A stretch of DNA of 64,000 bases from an uncultured Sphingorhabdus sp. GTDB taxonomy: Bacteria; Pseudomonadota; Alphaproteobacteria; Sphingomonadales; Sphingomonadaceae. A model generated the notes under the pieces. It saw nothing but the letters and a program-made list of their open reading frames with translations. It was not told the DNA's origin and did not search any database. The stretch is from positions 124,001 to 188,000 of the forward strand of contig CANMXN010000002.1 in the NCBI GenBank assembly GCA_947501885.1. The letters run 5' to 3'. Below, piece by piece: positions 9,797 through 18,651 of the stretch (within the stretch, counting starts at the first letter, position 1; the number at the start of each line of letters is the position of its first letter). Position numbers and translations under genes: made by a program.

Positions 9797-9831
9797 AACG
9801 CCTCGGATATGATCCGAAGCGTTTTTATTAT
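9797..9831. terminator. Bidirectional rho-independent terminator
   Basis: Arms AACGCcTCGGAT (9797-9808) and ATCCGAaGCGTT (9812-9823) pair with one internal mismatch around a 3-base loop. The plus strand continues with a T-rich run (TTTATTATTG) and the minus strand with TTATGTTT. It lies between the convergent CNNM gene and the histone-like gene and can serve both. Confidence 0.85.
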
Positions 9832-9858
9832 TGTTACAATATTGGTAAATTCAAATCT

Positions 9859-10893
9859 TTATTTTTTAATTTCGCTTCCTAGCGAACCATATTTTTTCTC
9901 AAAGCCTTTTACATCACCTTTCATAAGCAATTTAGCCTGATCGACCCAATTGTCACGTGTGATACGCCCCGCAAATTTACCCAATTTATCATCGATAGCT
10001 TTAATATCCGCAGCCTTCCATGCGGCCACTTGTTTAAAGCTTTTAACACCCATTTTACCAAGTTCTTTGTTAAGTTTTGGACCAACACCTTTCAGCAATT
10101 CTAAATCATCGGGAATGATAGGCTTGCTTGCTTTCTTAGGCGCAGCTTTCTTAGGTGCTGCTTTCTTCGCAGTGGCCGTTGTTTTTTTGGTCGCAGATTT
10201 TACCGCAACAGAAGCTTTTGCAGGCGCTTTTTTCGCTGCGGTGGTAGTCTTCTTAGCCGTAGTCTTAGTTTTTGAAGCGGCTTTAGTTGCTGTCTTCTTT
10301 GCTGCAGTGGTGGTCTTCTTAGCCGTAGTCTTAGTTTTTGAAGCGGCTTTAGCTGCTGTCTTCTTTGCTGCGGCAGATGTCTTTTTCGCCGAAGATGCAG
10401 CCTTTTTCGCGGTCCCACTTGCTGTTTTTTTAGCAGTAGATGCAGTTTTACTTGCTGCCTTAGTTGCGCCAGCTTTCGCTTTGCTTGCACTCTTCTTCGC
10501 TGTGCTTGTTGCACCAGAAACAGTCTTTTTCGCGGAACTACTAGCCTTCTTTGCAGTCGAAGTAGTTTTTGAAACCGCCTTTTTCGCAGTACCAGTAGCA
10601 GTATTACCAGCCTTTGAGGCTGCTGAACCAGCTTTCTTTGCAGTTGCTTTAGCTGTATCGCTCACAGCACTTGTCGCTTTTGCAGCAGCACCTGTTGCTC
10701 CGCTTGCGATACTGCCTACACCCGATGTAATATTACCAAGACCAGAGCTAAGCTTGTCTGAACTCGCACTATCATCAACGCTGTGATTGCTATCATCAAT
10801 TGGTGGTGTTGACCATATCCACCATGCCGTGAATAATCCTAATATTAAGGCCAAAGCTAACCATATCCAATTGGCTTCCAAAAACTCTAACAT
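9859..10893 (-). CDS. Membrane-anchored Ala/Lys-rich histone-like protein with C-terminal H3TH domain
   Basis: 344 residues in three parts. One transmembrane helix (about 8-28, IWLALALILGLFTAWWIW) is followed by about 200 residues almost wholly of A, K, S and T in repeats such as TAKKAASKTKTTAKKTT, like histone H1 or PhaF/AlgP tails. The end (about 265-344) is a helix-hairpin-helix domain, LLKGVGPKLNKELGKMGVKS...AGRITRDNW, of the COG3743 type. The design suggests DNA or nucleoid tethering to the membrane; this is inference. GGGGAG stands 7 bases before the ATG. A 31-codon membrane peptide gene lies 45 bp upstream and is probably co-transcribed. Confidence 0.8.
   Translation of the reverse strand: MLEFLEANWIWLALALILGLFTAWWIWSTPPIDDSNHSVDDSASSDKLSSGLGNITSGVGSIASGATGAAAKATSAVSDTAKATAKKAGSAASKAGNTATGTAKKAVSKTTSTAKKASSSAKKTVSGATSTAKKSASKAKAGATKAASKTASTAKKTASGTAKKAASSAKKTSAAAKKTAAKAASKTKTTAKKTTTAAKKTATKAASKTKTTAKKTTTAAKKAPAKASVAVKSATKKTTATAKKAAPKKAAPKKASKPIIPDDLELLKGVGPKLNKELGKMGVKSFKQVAAWKAADIKAIDDKLGKFAGRITRDNWVDQAKLLMKGDVKGFEKKYGSLGSEIKK
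9980..10720. repeat. Tandem low-complexity coding repeats
   Basis: The stretch encoding the A/K/S/T tail contains near-identical units. The clearest are two copies of about 72 bp that read, on the plus strand, as GCGGTGGTAGTCTTCTTAGC... at about 10237 and GCAGTGGTGGTCTTCTTAGC... at about 10302. Such units can change copy number by slippage. Confidence 0.6.
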
Positions 10894-10938
10894 TCTCTGC
10901 TCCCCACTATATCATAATTTATTATCATATCTCTCAAT

Positions 10939-11034
10939 TCAAATTCTATCTTCGTGCCAAATAAATCGACCGATAACCAAACCAATAGCAAAAAATACCA
11001 ACATCGCTAATAATAGTTCCATAAACACTGGCAT
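10939..11034 (-). CDS. 31-residue single-pass membrane peptide
   Basis: This short frame has a strong ribosome-binding site (GGGAGGA, 5 bases before the ATG at 11034) and encodes 31 residues: a short acidic-tolerant N-terminus, a hydrophobic helix of about 20 residues (MELLLAMLVFFAIGLVIGRF) and a charged end (WHEDRI). It ends 45 bp before the start of the histone-like gene on the same strand. The helix plus the basic/charged edge predict an inner-membrane peptide. I do not recognise a family. The resemblance of its helix-W-charged layout to the anchor of the neighbouring protein suggests they may pack together. Confidence 0.6.
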   Translation of the reverse strand: MPVFMELLLAMLVFFAIGLVIGRFIWHEDRI

Positions 11035-11103
11035 CAATTTCCTCCCAAGGCTAACCTGATTAAACCATATAATATATTTTGCTAATATGTATATGTCTAA
11101 TAA

Positions 11104-11841
11104 TCACTTATCGATACTCTCAATGACAAAAATAGTCCTGCGGTTTTTTTCATTAGCCGCCGATGTTCTGGCATTTTCTATAGGCTGTGTTGCACCATAT
11201 CCTCTGATTGTAATATTCGCTGCATTTAAGCCGCGTTCTACTAATATTGTTTTTACAGATTGGGCGCGTGCCTCTGACATAGCTTGATTGATACTATCAC
11301 TACCAATTAAATCCGTATGTCCTTGAATTTCTATGCGCAGCTCATTGCATGGTTCTAGCGTTGCGACAATTTCATCAATCAGTTTAAAATTACTTGGGCC
11401 GACATAAGCACTACCCGAATTAAAATTTATTTTTTTATCTGCCATTACTGCGTTAATATCACTCTGACATTTAGAAATAACAGCCCCATTCTGAGGAGCA
11501 GTTTCAGAAGTTGCTTCAGCCGCTATTTCCGTTGGTTTAATATCTTCATGATTTTCGGCCCAACGCACCTCACCAACGCCATCAATATCTTGCACCAACT
11601 TTATTAATTCATCACGTTCATTCTCTGAAACATCGCCAGTTAATATTGCAGTTCTGGTAACCGCAGGATCACGCTCAAAAATTACATCTACATCATTTAC
11701 ACCCGAGGCAGCAATTTGCGCATTGGCCTCCTCTTCTAAGCCATCGACAAAATTATACCCTGTGTTAAATAAATGATGTGCACATAGCGCCATTAGCACT
11801 GTTACTACAGAACCAATAAGAATTTTTGTGCTACTGTCCAT
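11104..11841 (-). CDS. OmpA-domain protein with BON-like segment
   Basis: 245 residues from the ATG at 11841; two in-frame GTG codons precede it, but GAGGGA stands 8 bases before this ATG. An N-terminal hydrophobic helix (about 5-25) anchors it. Residues of about 60-95 (AILTGDVSENERDELIKLVQDIDGVGEV) look like a BON-type module. The C-terminal OmpA domain has GHTDLIGSDSINQAMSEARAQSV and NRRTIFVIE. It probably binds peptidoglycan from the inner-membrane side or periplasm. Two cysteines flank the start of the OmpA domain. Confidence 0.75.
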   Translation of the reverse strand: MDSSTKILIGSVVTVLMALCAHHLFNTGYNFVDGLEEEANAQIAASGVNDVDVIFERDPAVTRTAILTGDVSENERDELIKLVQDIDGVGEVRWAENHEDIKPTEIAAEATSETAPQNGAVISKCQSDINAVMADKKINFNSGSAYVGPSNFKLIDEIVATLEPCNELRIEIQGHTDLIGSDSINQAMSEARAQSVKTILVERGLNAANITIRGYGATQPIENARTSAANEKNRRTIFVIESIDK

Positions 11842-12105
11842 CACCACATTCCCTCAGTTTAACCCTATTCTAATTTCCCCACTTAATCATAAAGCCCAAA
11901 GCTCAACGATATATAATAACGACCATGTTGCATTATTTTGATTCTCTCAACTGCAGCTTAACCATAGCATTGTAAGAGTCCAGCCTCTCACAATCACTAT
12001 AAGCAAAACCAGTCAATTATCCCATCATCTCGAGTATCAATGATATTATTGTACCGCTTTGAGACAATTAAAATATTATAAGAGGTATAAACTACCCGCT
12101 AATTA

Positions 12106-13995
12106 TCAATTGGCAGCACTTACACCTTCTACAGATGATACCAATTTGACAAATTCACTACGCCAGAAAATATCTTGCTTTCCAGCCAAGGCCGATATTT
12201 GGTTATAACTATAATTGCCCAAATATTTATCACCGCGTAATTTCTGACCAAATGCACCAACGGCAACCGCAAATGCCATATCACCGCTCGGTGCTCTCAC
12301 GCCCTTCATTTCATCGGCCGAAAGTGGATATTCGATGAGTTTTGATGTGTCGCTGCTGGGTAATTTATAGCGTAATTTTAGGAAACCCATTTCGCCATTA
12401 TGCGCTAATTTCACTCCGCCTTCATTCGCCTGATAACGGCGCTGCGGAGCCCAACCTTTGCCGCCAGCAGGTACAATCTCATAGAGTGCCGTCACTTGAT
12501 GCGATGCACCAATATCGCCTGCATCAACCTTATCATTATCGAAATCTTCTTCGGCTAGCACGCGGTTTTCATATCCAATCAATCGATATTGCGATACATA
12601 GGCTGGATTAAATTCAAGCTGTAATTTCACATCTTTGGCGATGGTGAATAGCGTCGAACTTAGCTCTTCTGTCATCACCTTTTGCGCCTCTAATGCGCTA
12701 TCGATATAGGCATAATTGCCATTGCCGACATTGGCAATACCTTCCATTATGCTCTCATTATAATTGCCTTGGCCATAGCCTAGCATCGTCAATGTGACGC
12801 CGCTTTCACGTTCTTTCGCAACAATATCTTTAAGCTGATCGGTATTCGTAGTCCCGACATTAAAATCGCCATCAGTAGTCATGATAATACGGTTGATCGC
12901 GGCTTTATCATAATTGCTACGCGCTACAGTATATGCCATTTTTAGCGCATCACCACCCGCCGTTGATCCTCTTGCAACCATACAAGAAACTGCCTCCGCG
13001 ATATGCACTTTGTTCGATGTTGGCTTAAGCAATGTCCCAACCTTACCCGAATAAACCACAATCGACACACGATCATCATCGCGTAATTGCCGAGAGAGGG
13101 TCAATAAAGTTTGTTTGACCAATGGTAATTTATTTTTGCTGCGCATTGATCCTGACACATCGACCAAAAACACCAAATTGGCAGATGGCCGTTCTTTGCG
13201 ATCTATATCATAGCCGCGCAGTCCAATGCGCAATAATTGCGTGTCTTTGTTCCAAGGCGTTTGCGCCATATCGGTGGTCACGCTGAACGGTGTTTTGCGG
13301 TCTTTAGGTAGCGGATAATCATAGCGGAAATAATTAATCATCTCTTCGCTGCGCACTGCGGCCTTGGGCGGCAATTGGCCATCACGTAAAAACCTGCGCA
13401 CATTGCTATAGCTGCCCGTATCGACATCAACGCTGAATGTAGAAACAGGCGCATCGGCAACGCGCTTGATGCTCGCAACTTCTTCGCCATCATATTTTTC
13501 ATTCTCACGCGGCGGCACAGGAATTGGTCGCGGGTAACGATGCTTGGGAAAGGTAAGAGTAGTAATATCATGAACGCCTATTATATGGCCGGAGTTGCGA
13601 ATTTCATCTTCAGTTAAAACTTTTATTGGAATTGGTCCGCTCGCCGGATTTCCTGATTTCCTAACACCAGTTACCACTACACTCTCTGCTGCGGCTTCGG
13701 CTGGCGGCGGTGCAGATTGCGCCGATGGCGGCGGAGGTAGCGGAGGCGGTACAGCCGATGCTGGCGGCGGTGTTGATCCAGCAGCAGGAGGCGCAGTTTT
13801 GACACGCGGATTACGGGTAGAAGATACAGGAAAAGGCCGCGTTTGATTATCAAATATACTACAATTCACTGGGCTATCTTGGGTCGCAATGCCGCGCTGA
13901 ACTTGCTCAGATTGCGCCAAGAGCGGTACGCTGGACGGCGCTACCACCAACCCAAAACAGGCTGCACTTGCTATCATTTTTGAATATATTTTCAT
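12106..13995 (-). CDS. VWA-domain protein (YfbK type) with TonB-plug-like linker
   Basis: 629 residues from ATG 13995 (GGGGGA 4 bases upstream). A signal peptide is followed by a proline-rich stretch (about 70-100) and a segment SVVVTGVRKSGNPASGPIP...VLTEDEIRNSG that looks like the start of a TonB-dependent receptor plug. After it come the VWF N-terminal region (VSTFSVDVDTGSYSNVRRFL), a von Willebrand A domain with MIDAS motif FLVDVSGSM, and a C-terminal DUF3520-like region. Homologues are periplasmic or surface proteins of unclear function. No MoxR ATPase is adjacent. Confidence 0.82.
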   Translation of the reverse strand: MKIYSKMIASAACFGLVVAPSSVPLLAQSEQVQRGIATQDSPVNCSIFDNQTRPFPVSSTRNPRVKTAPPAAGSTPPPASAVPPPLPPPPSAQSAPPPAEAAAESVVVTGVRKSGNPASGPIPIKVLTEDEIRNSGHIIGVHDITTLTFPKHRYPRPIPVPPRENEKYDGEEVASIKRVADAPVSTFSVDVDTGSYSNVRRFLRDGQLPPKAAVRSEEMINYFRYDYPLPKDRKTPFSVTTDMAQTPWNKDTQLLRIGLRGYDIDRKERPSANLVFLVDVSGSMRSKNKLPLVKQTLLTLSRQLRDDDRVSIVVYSGKVGTLLKPTSNKVHIAEAVSCMVARGSTAGGDALKMAYTVARSNYDKAAINRIIMTTDGDFNVGTTNTDQLKDIVAKERESGVTLTMLGYGQGNYNESIMEGIANVGNGNYAYIDSALEAQKVMTEELSSTLFTIAKDVKLQLEFNPAYVSQYRLIGYENRVLAEEDFDNDKVDAGDIGASHQVTALYEIVPAGGKGWAPQRRYQANEGGVKLAHNGEMGFLKLRYKLPSSDTSKLIEYPLSADEMKGVRAPSGDMAFAVAVGAFGQKLRGDKYLGNYSYNQISALAGKQDIFWRSEFVKLVSSVEGVSAAN

Positions 13996-14088
13996 ATCAT
14001 CCCCCAATCTCTATCCCAACATGCACAGTTATAACATGCACAGTAATAATGACTAGAATATGAATATGGCAATATTACATCTGTAGAC

Positions 14089-15366
14089 TTACTTGGACTC
14101 AGCCTCGCGCTCAATTTCCCGATAACCAATATCGCGGCGATAAAACCCGCTTGGAAAATCAACCTTGTCAATCGCTGCATAGACACTTTTTTGCGCCGCC
14201 GTAACACTATCTGCCATTGCCGTGACATTCAAAACGCGCCCACCATTGGCCACCAACGCACCATCCTTCATCGCCGTGCCTGCATGGAAGATTTGCACAT
14301 CATCCTCTTGCACGCCCAAATCAATCATGCCGCCTTTTTCTGGCGATGCAGGATAGCCCTTGGCGGCCATAACAACGGTCATCGCGCTTTGCTCGGAAAA
14401 TTCCATTGCCTCATCTGCGCCCAAACCCCCATCGGCTATGCGTTTGAGCAATACTGCAAAATCACCTTGATAGCGCATCATCAACACTTGGCATTCAGGA
14501 TCACCAAAACGGCAATTATATTCGATCAGCTTCGGCCCATCCGCAGTCAGCATAAGCCCCGCATAAAGCACACCATTATAGGCCATACCCTCAGCCGCCA
14601 TCGTCTTCACCGTCGGTTCGATAATATCGCGCATCACGCGATCCTCAAGGTCAGCCGTCAAAACGGGCGCGGGCGAATAAGCCCCCATGCCGCCCGTATT
14701 GGGACCAGTATCGCCCTCATCCACGCGCTTATGATCCTGCGCGCTGCCAAAGCGCACTATATTTTCACCATCGGTCAGAGCAAAGAAGCTCGCCTCTTCC
14801 CCTTGCATAAATTCTTCAATGACGACCTGCGCCCCTGCATCGCCAAATCCGCCGCCGAACATATCTTCGATAGCATCCTGCGCCTGCTGCCACGTTTCAG
14901 CAATGATAACACCCTTGCCAGCAGCCAATCCATCAGCCTTTATCACCACAGGGATTTGAAAATCATCCAGCGCGGCCAAGGCCGATGCTTTGTCGTGTAG
15001 ATGCGCATAGCCCGCCGTTGGGATATTGGCTTTATCGCATATGGATTTGGTGAAAGCTTTTGAGCCTTCTAATTGCGCCGCTGCTTTATCGGGACCAAAG
15101 ACCGAAAACCCCGCTTGGCGTAAATCATTGGCAAGGCCAGCTACCAGAGGAGCTTCTGGTCCTACTACCACAAGGTCAATCATCTGGTTTTTGCAAAATT
15201 CGATAACATTCGCATGGTCCGAAACATTCAAATCAACATTATTAGCAAGTTCGGCCATGCCCGGATTGCCAGGTGCTGTGAATAATTTATTTATATTGGG
15301 GGATTGCGCGATTTTCCATGCCAGTGCATGTTCGCGTCCGCCAGAACCGATAAGCAGGATATTCAT
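14089..15366 (-). CDS. purD: Phosphoribosylamine-glycine ligase
   Basis: 425 residues, the usual GARS length. It begins [17 protein letters not shown] and carries the ATP-grasp core with [14 protein letters not shown], the [12 protein letters not shown] region and YAGLMLT...[12 protein letters not shown]. It performs the second step of purine synthesis. The start is at 15366, not an ATG-containing extension 41 codons upstream, because AGGGA lies 8 bases before this ATG and homologues start here. The start codon overlaps the divergent xseA start by two bases. Confidence 0.95.
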   Translation of the reverse strand: MNILLIGSGGREHALAWKIAQSPNINKLFTAPGNPGMAELANNVDLNVSDHANVIEFCKNQMIDLVVVGPEAPLVAGLANDLRQAGFSVFGPDKAAAQLEGSKAFTKSICDKANIPTAGYAHLHDKASALAALDDFQIPVVIKADGLAAGKGVIIAETWQQAQDAIEDMFGGGFGDAGAQVVIEEFMQGEEASFFALTDGENIVRFGSAQDHKRVDEGDTGPNTGGMGAYSPAPVLTADLEDRVMRDIIEPTVKTMAAEGMAYNGVLYAGLMLTADGPKLIEYNCRFGDPECQVLMMRYQGDFAVLLKRIADGGLGADEAMEFSEQSAMTVVMAAKGYPASPEKGGMIDLGVQEDDVQIFHAGTAMKDGALVANGGRVLNVTAMADSVTAAQKSVYAAIDKVDFPSGFYRRDIGYREIEREAESK

Positions 15367-15367
15367 G
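15364..15367. promoter_or_regulatory. Overlapping divergent start codons of purD and xseA (CATG)
   Basis: CATG at 15364-15367 holds the purD ATG on the minus strand and the xseA ATG on the plus strand. The xseA ribosome-binding site (AGGA, 5 bases before its ATG) lies in purD codons, and the purD site (AGGG, 8 bases before its ATG) lies in xseA codons. Promoters of each gene must therefore be inside the other's coding sequence. Confidence 0.8.
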
Positions 15368-16879
15368 AGTGATTCCCTATTTGATAAAAATGCTGCCAAT
15401 AGTGTTAATGATTCAAGCCTAGTAGCGCAGCAAAAGGCGGGCGACAATGCCCAAGAATTATCTGTGTCAGAAATTTCTTCCTCGCTCAAGAAAATGGTCG
15501 AAGATCGTTTTGGCTATGTCAAAATAAGAGGCGAATTATCGGGTTTCAAACGCGCTGCATCGGGCCATTGTTATTTCGGACTAAAGGATGATAAAGCGCT
15601 CATCGATGGCGTGATGTGGAAAGGCAATGCTGGGCGATTGCCCTTTGCCGCAGAAGACGGCCTCGAAGTCGTTGCGAGCGGTAAAGTCACCACTTATCCA
15701 GGGCGTTCCAAATATCAAATCGTGGTCGATAGCATGGCCTTGGCGGGCGAAGGCGCGCTTATGGCCTTATTTGAAAAAATTAAAGCGCGCTTAGAATCCG
15801 AGGGATTATTTGATCCTGCACAGCGAAGGCCGCTCCCTTATTTACCGCGCACCATCGGTATCGTCACATCCCCCACAGGATCAGTAATCCGCGATATGCT
15901 GCATAGGCTCTCCGATCGTTTCCCTAGCCATGTTATCGTCTGGCCAACCATCGTCCAAGGCGATGGCAGCGCCAGTAAAATAGCAGCAGCGATTAAAGGG
16001 TTTAATGCGATTAAGGGCGATGCAATTGCCCGTCCTGATTTGCTGATCGTGGCACGCGGCGGTGGTTCGATTGAGGATTTATGGGCGTTTAACGAAGAAG
16101 AAGTGGTACGCGCCGTTGCAGCATCGGACATCCCCATCATATCGGCCGTGGGCCATGAAACCGATACCACATTATGCGATTATGCCGCCGATTTACGGGC
16201 GCCCACGCCAACCGCTGCGGCGGAAATGGCCGTGCCAGTGCGCGATGATTTGCTCTACACCATTGGCGAATATGGCCAGCGCGCCGATACTATCATCAGA
16301 CGTATGATAGCATTGGGCCGCGAACGTGTGGAAACACAGAGCCGCCTAATGCCGAAATTATCGGAAATTACAGCACCACATCAACAGCGCGCCGATGAAT
16401 ATGGCGAACGTTTGAAACAGGCCCTCAAAAATCATATTGGCAAATCAGACGTGCGATTAGCAGGGCCATCAAGCAGCTTAAAGCCACAAATCTTAAACCG
16501 TTTAGTCAATGACAAGAGGCGGCAATTGGATACTCTTCGTTTAACACCTACCCTTATAAAACGCAGCCTCAGTAATGCACAAGAGCGGCTTGATGCGATC
16601 TGGAGATTAGCCGAAAGCCTGCATCCTGATCGGCCGCTTAAGCAAGGTTTTGCACGCATCACCAATAGGGATGATAAGACATTGACCAGTGCCGACGCTG
16701 CACGCGCAGCCCAGCATTTACGCCTGCATTTCAGCGATGGCAAAGTCGATGCCACCATAGAAGGTGATGGTGATACAAATATAATGAAGCAGAGCAAGCC
16801 ATCTAACATCACGCCCGCCAAAGTCAAAAAAGCGACAAAACCCAAAACACCCGATAATCAAGCCGATTTGTTTAATTAA
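15365..16879 (+). CDS. xseA: Exodeoxyribonuclease VII large subunit
   Basis: 504 residues. An N-terminal OB fold ([28 protein letters not shown]) is followed by the XseA nuclease core ([67 protein letters not shown]), a coiled-coil region and a lysine-rich end closing in DLFN. It pairs with XseB to degrade single-stranded DNA. The true start is the ATG at 15365; an open frame extends far upstream but only antisense to purD. The 95 bp downstream lead to the DUF2093 gene. Confidence 0.93.
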   Translation: MSDSLFDKNAANSVNDSSLVAQQKAGDNAQELSVSEISSSLKKMVEDRFGYVKIRGELSGFKRAASGHCYFGLKDDKALIDGVMWKGNAGRLPFAAEDGLEVVASGKVTTYPGRSKYQIVVDSMALAGEGALMALFEKIKARLESEGLFDPAQRRPLPYLPRTIGIVTSPTGSVIRDMLHRLSDRFPSHVIVWPTIVQGDGSASKIAAAIKGFNAIKGDAIARPDLLIVARGGGSIEDLWAFNEEEVVRAVAASDIPIISAVGHETDTTLCDYAADLRAPTPTAAAEMAVPVRDDLLYTIGEYGQRADTIIRRMIALGRERVETQSRLMPKLSEITAPHQQRADEYGERLKQALKNHIGKSDVRLAGPSSSLKPQILNRLVNDKRRQLDTLRLTPTLIKRSLSNAQERLDAIWRLAESLHPDRPLKQGFARITNRDDKTLTSADAARAAQHLRLHFSDGKVDATIEGDGDTNIMKQSKPSNITPAKVKKATKPKTPDNQADLFN

Positions 16880-16973
16880 TCATATCGCATGTGATTGAGA
16901 CTATCAAAATTAAGATGTAAACTTTCTGCATCCTATCATTGCCAGATAGGAAATAATTGGCCATTATGATGCA

Positions 16974-17180
16974 ATGTTATCATCTCATCAAAACAAAGCG
17001 GCAAAATTACATTATATGCCCAATAATTTCAGACTGCTCTCACCGGGCAATCATATCCTATGTGCTGTTAGCGGCGCGCAAGTTCCACTTGAAGATTTGC
17101 GCTATTGGAGCGTCGAAAAACAAGAAGGCTATGCCAGCGCAGAGCTATCTGTTCAAGCAGCCCTAAAAGATAGGAAGTGA
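16974..17180 (+). CDS. DUF2093 small protein
   Basis: 68 residues with the conserved DUF2093 features: AKLHYMPNNFRLLSPGNHILCAVSG, followed by IPL/VPL-type turn (AQVPLEDLRYWSV) and a short helical end. The family is small, alphaproteobacterial and of unknown function, and has one conserved cysteine here. It lies after xseA and 10 bp before the M23 peptidase gene, so the three are probably one transcription unit. Confidence 0.8.
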   Translation: MLSSHQNKAAKLHYMPNNFRLLSPGNHILCAVSGAQVPLEDLRYWSVEKQEGYASAELSVQAALKDRK

Positions 17181-17190
17181 GAGATATGAA

Positions 17191-18153
17191 ATGAATAGCA
17201 GTTTTTTCTTACTTTCTCTTTTTGCTCTGGCTTCGTGTAATTCCGTTTCATCACATTCAACATCGGACCTTAACGATGCTGTGGTGAATGATACAGCCGA
17301 TAATATGATCAAAACAGCCGAAGAGACGGCAAAGGCCGAAGCCGACAATGCGCTTGAGGCAGTCCAAGAGGATTTGGTAGAAACACAAGAAACTATCCGA
17401 ACCGACTTTTGGATAGCAAAAGATGTGCAGCAAGGTGCCGTTATCAATGCGCGCGTGCCTAGCAATACTGTATCGGTAACGTTCAATGGTTTAAACCTAC
17501 CGCTTAGCGAAGATGGGTTTTTCCTCATGGGATTTGACCGTGATGCAGGAACCAACGCATCATTAGTCGCCACTTTAAATGACGGCTCTAAGATACAAAA
17601 GACCCTCAATGTTGCTGCAGGCAAATGGAATTTAGAGCGCATCAATGCGCCGTTTCGCGGTGGACGCTCCAGCGCAGCATTCAGAAAATTACGCGGCCCA
17701 GAAATTGCGCAGATCGTAGGTGCGCGTAAAATAGCAACCGATGCACAGGGCTGGCGTCAAGATTTTATCTGGCCCGTTAAAGGCCGCATCTCAGGGCGCT
17801 TTGGATCGCAGCGCATTTATCAAGGCAAGCCTGGCAGCTATCATAGCGGCCTTGATATAGCCGCACCCAATGGTACGCCCTATGTTGCCCCTGCCGATGG
17901 CGTGGTGACATTGGTATCGCAAAAACCCTTCACCCTAGAGGGTAATTTGCTGATGATTGATCATGGCAATGGTCTCAACAGCGCCTTTTTGCATAGTTCA
18001 TCAATCGCCGTGAAAAAAGGCGATAGGGTCAAGCAAGGTCAAATTATTGGACGCGTTGGCGCAACGGGCCGCGCCACTGGCCCGCACCTGCATTGGGGCA
18101 TGAAATGGAATAAAGCGCGGACCGATCCTTTGCTATTATTGCCGCCACAATAA
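17191..18153 (+). CDS. M23 (LytM) metallopeptidase lipoprotein
   Basis: 320 residues. The N-terminus is a lipoprotein signal with lipobox ALASC (cysteine about residue 16). A low-complexity acidic segment and a beta-rich spacer precede the M23 domain (about 205-320), which has the zinc ligands in YHSGLDIAAPNG and GPHLHWGM. The catalytic set is complete by eye, so it is probably an active periplasmic endopeptidase on cell-wall peptides rather than an EnvC-type activator. Confidence 0.88.
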   Translation: MNSSFFLLSLFALASCNSVSSHSTSDLNDAVVNDTADNMIKTAEETAKAEADNALEAVQEDLVETQETIRTDFWIAKDVQQGAVINARVPSNTVSVTFNGLNLPLSEDGFFLMGFDRDAGTNASLVATLNDGSKIQKTLNVAAGKWNLERINAPFRGGRSSAAFRKLRGPEIAQIVGARKIATDAQGWRQDFIWPVKGRISGRFGSQRIYQGKPGSYHSGLDIAAPNGTPYVAPADGVVTLVSQKPFTLEGNLLMIDHGNGLNSAFLHSSSIAVKKGDRVKQGQIIGRVGATGRATGPHLHWGMKWNKARTDPLLLLPPQ

Positions 18154-18159
18154 AGCTCT

Positions 18160-18609
18160 ATGGCCAGTAAACAGACAATATTATTCGATATTGATGGAAC
18201 ATTGGCCTCTATCGATCATCGGCGCATATTTTTGGACGAAACGCCGCCCAATTGGAAACAGTTTAACGCGCAGATGGGCGAAGATATACCCAATCAGAAT
18301 GTTGTAAATCTCTATAGGACATTATGGGATAGCAATCGTTATGAGATTATCATTGTAACGGGGCGTAATGAGAAATTCAGACCCGTTACAGAGACATGGC
18401 TTACATGGAATGAAATTTCTTTTGAACGATTGCTCATGCGCGCTGATAATGACTCGCGTGCAGATCATATCATCAAAGAGGAAATTTTGGATACGCTTCT
18501 CAATGAAGGTAAAGATATTGCTTTCACCGTTGATGATCGCCAGCAAGTGGTCGATATGTGGCGCAGGAGAGGCATTACATGTTTGCAATGCGATGTTGGT
18601 GATTTTTAG
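18160..18609 (+). CDS. HAD phosphatase resembling the 3'-phosphatase domain of T4 polynucleotide kinase
   Basis: 149 residues. HAD motif I is FDIDGTLA, motif II is IVTGRNE, and motif III/IV is FTVDDRQQVVDMWR. The segment PPNWKQFNAQMGEDIPNQNVV is the pattern seen in the phosphatase half of phage T4 Pnk-like proteins. No kinase half is present here. It may hydrolyse 3'-phosphate on nucleic acid ends, but small-molecule substrates are possible. It follows the M23 gene by 6 bp. Confidence 0.7.
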   Translation: MASKQTILFDIDGTLASIDHRRIFLDETPPNWKQFNAQMGEDIPNQNVVNLYRTLWDSNRYEIIIVTGRNEKFRPVTETWLTWNEISFERLLMRADNDSRADHIIKEEILDTLLNEGKDIAFTVDDRQQVVDMWRRRGITCLQCDVGDF

Positions 18610-18651
18610 AACAACAACCTAAGCTCAAAATCCTAGCTTCTCATCTTAGCT

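Noticed and set aside
9950-10786. 278-codon plus-strand frame rich in A, V and F
   Set aside because: It is the mirror of the Lys/Ala-rich tail of the histone-like gene; the real protein has a start signal and two recognised domains.
15026-15364. N-terminal extension of xseA
   Set aside because: It is antisense to purD, while the start at 15365 has a good ribosome-binding site and the expected protein start.
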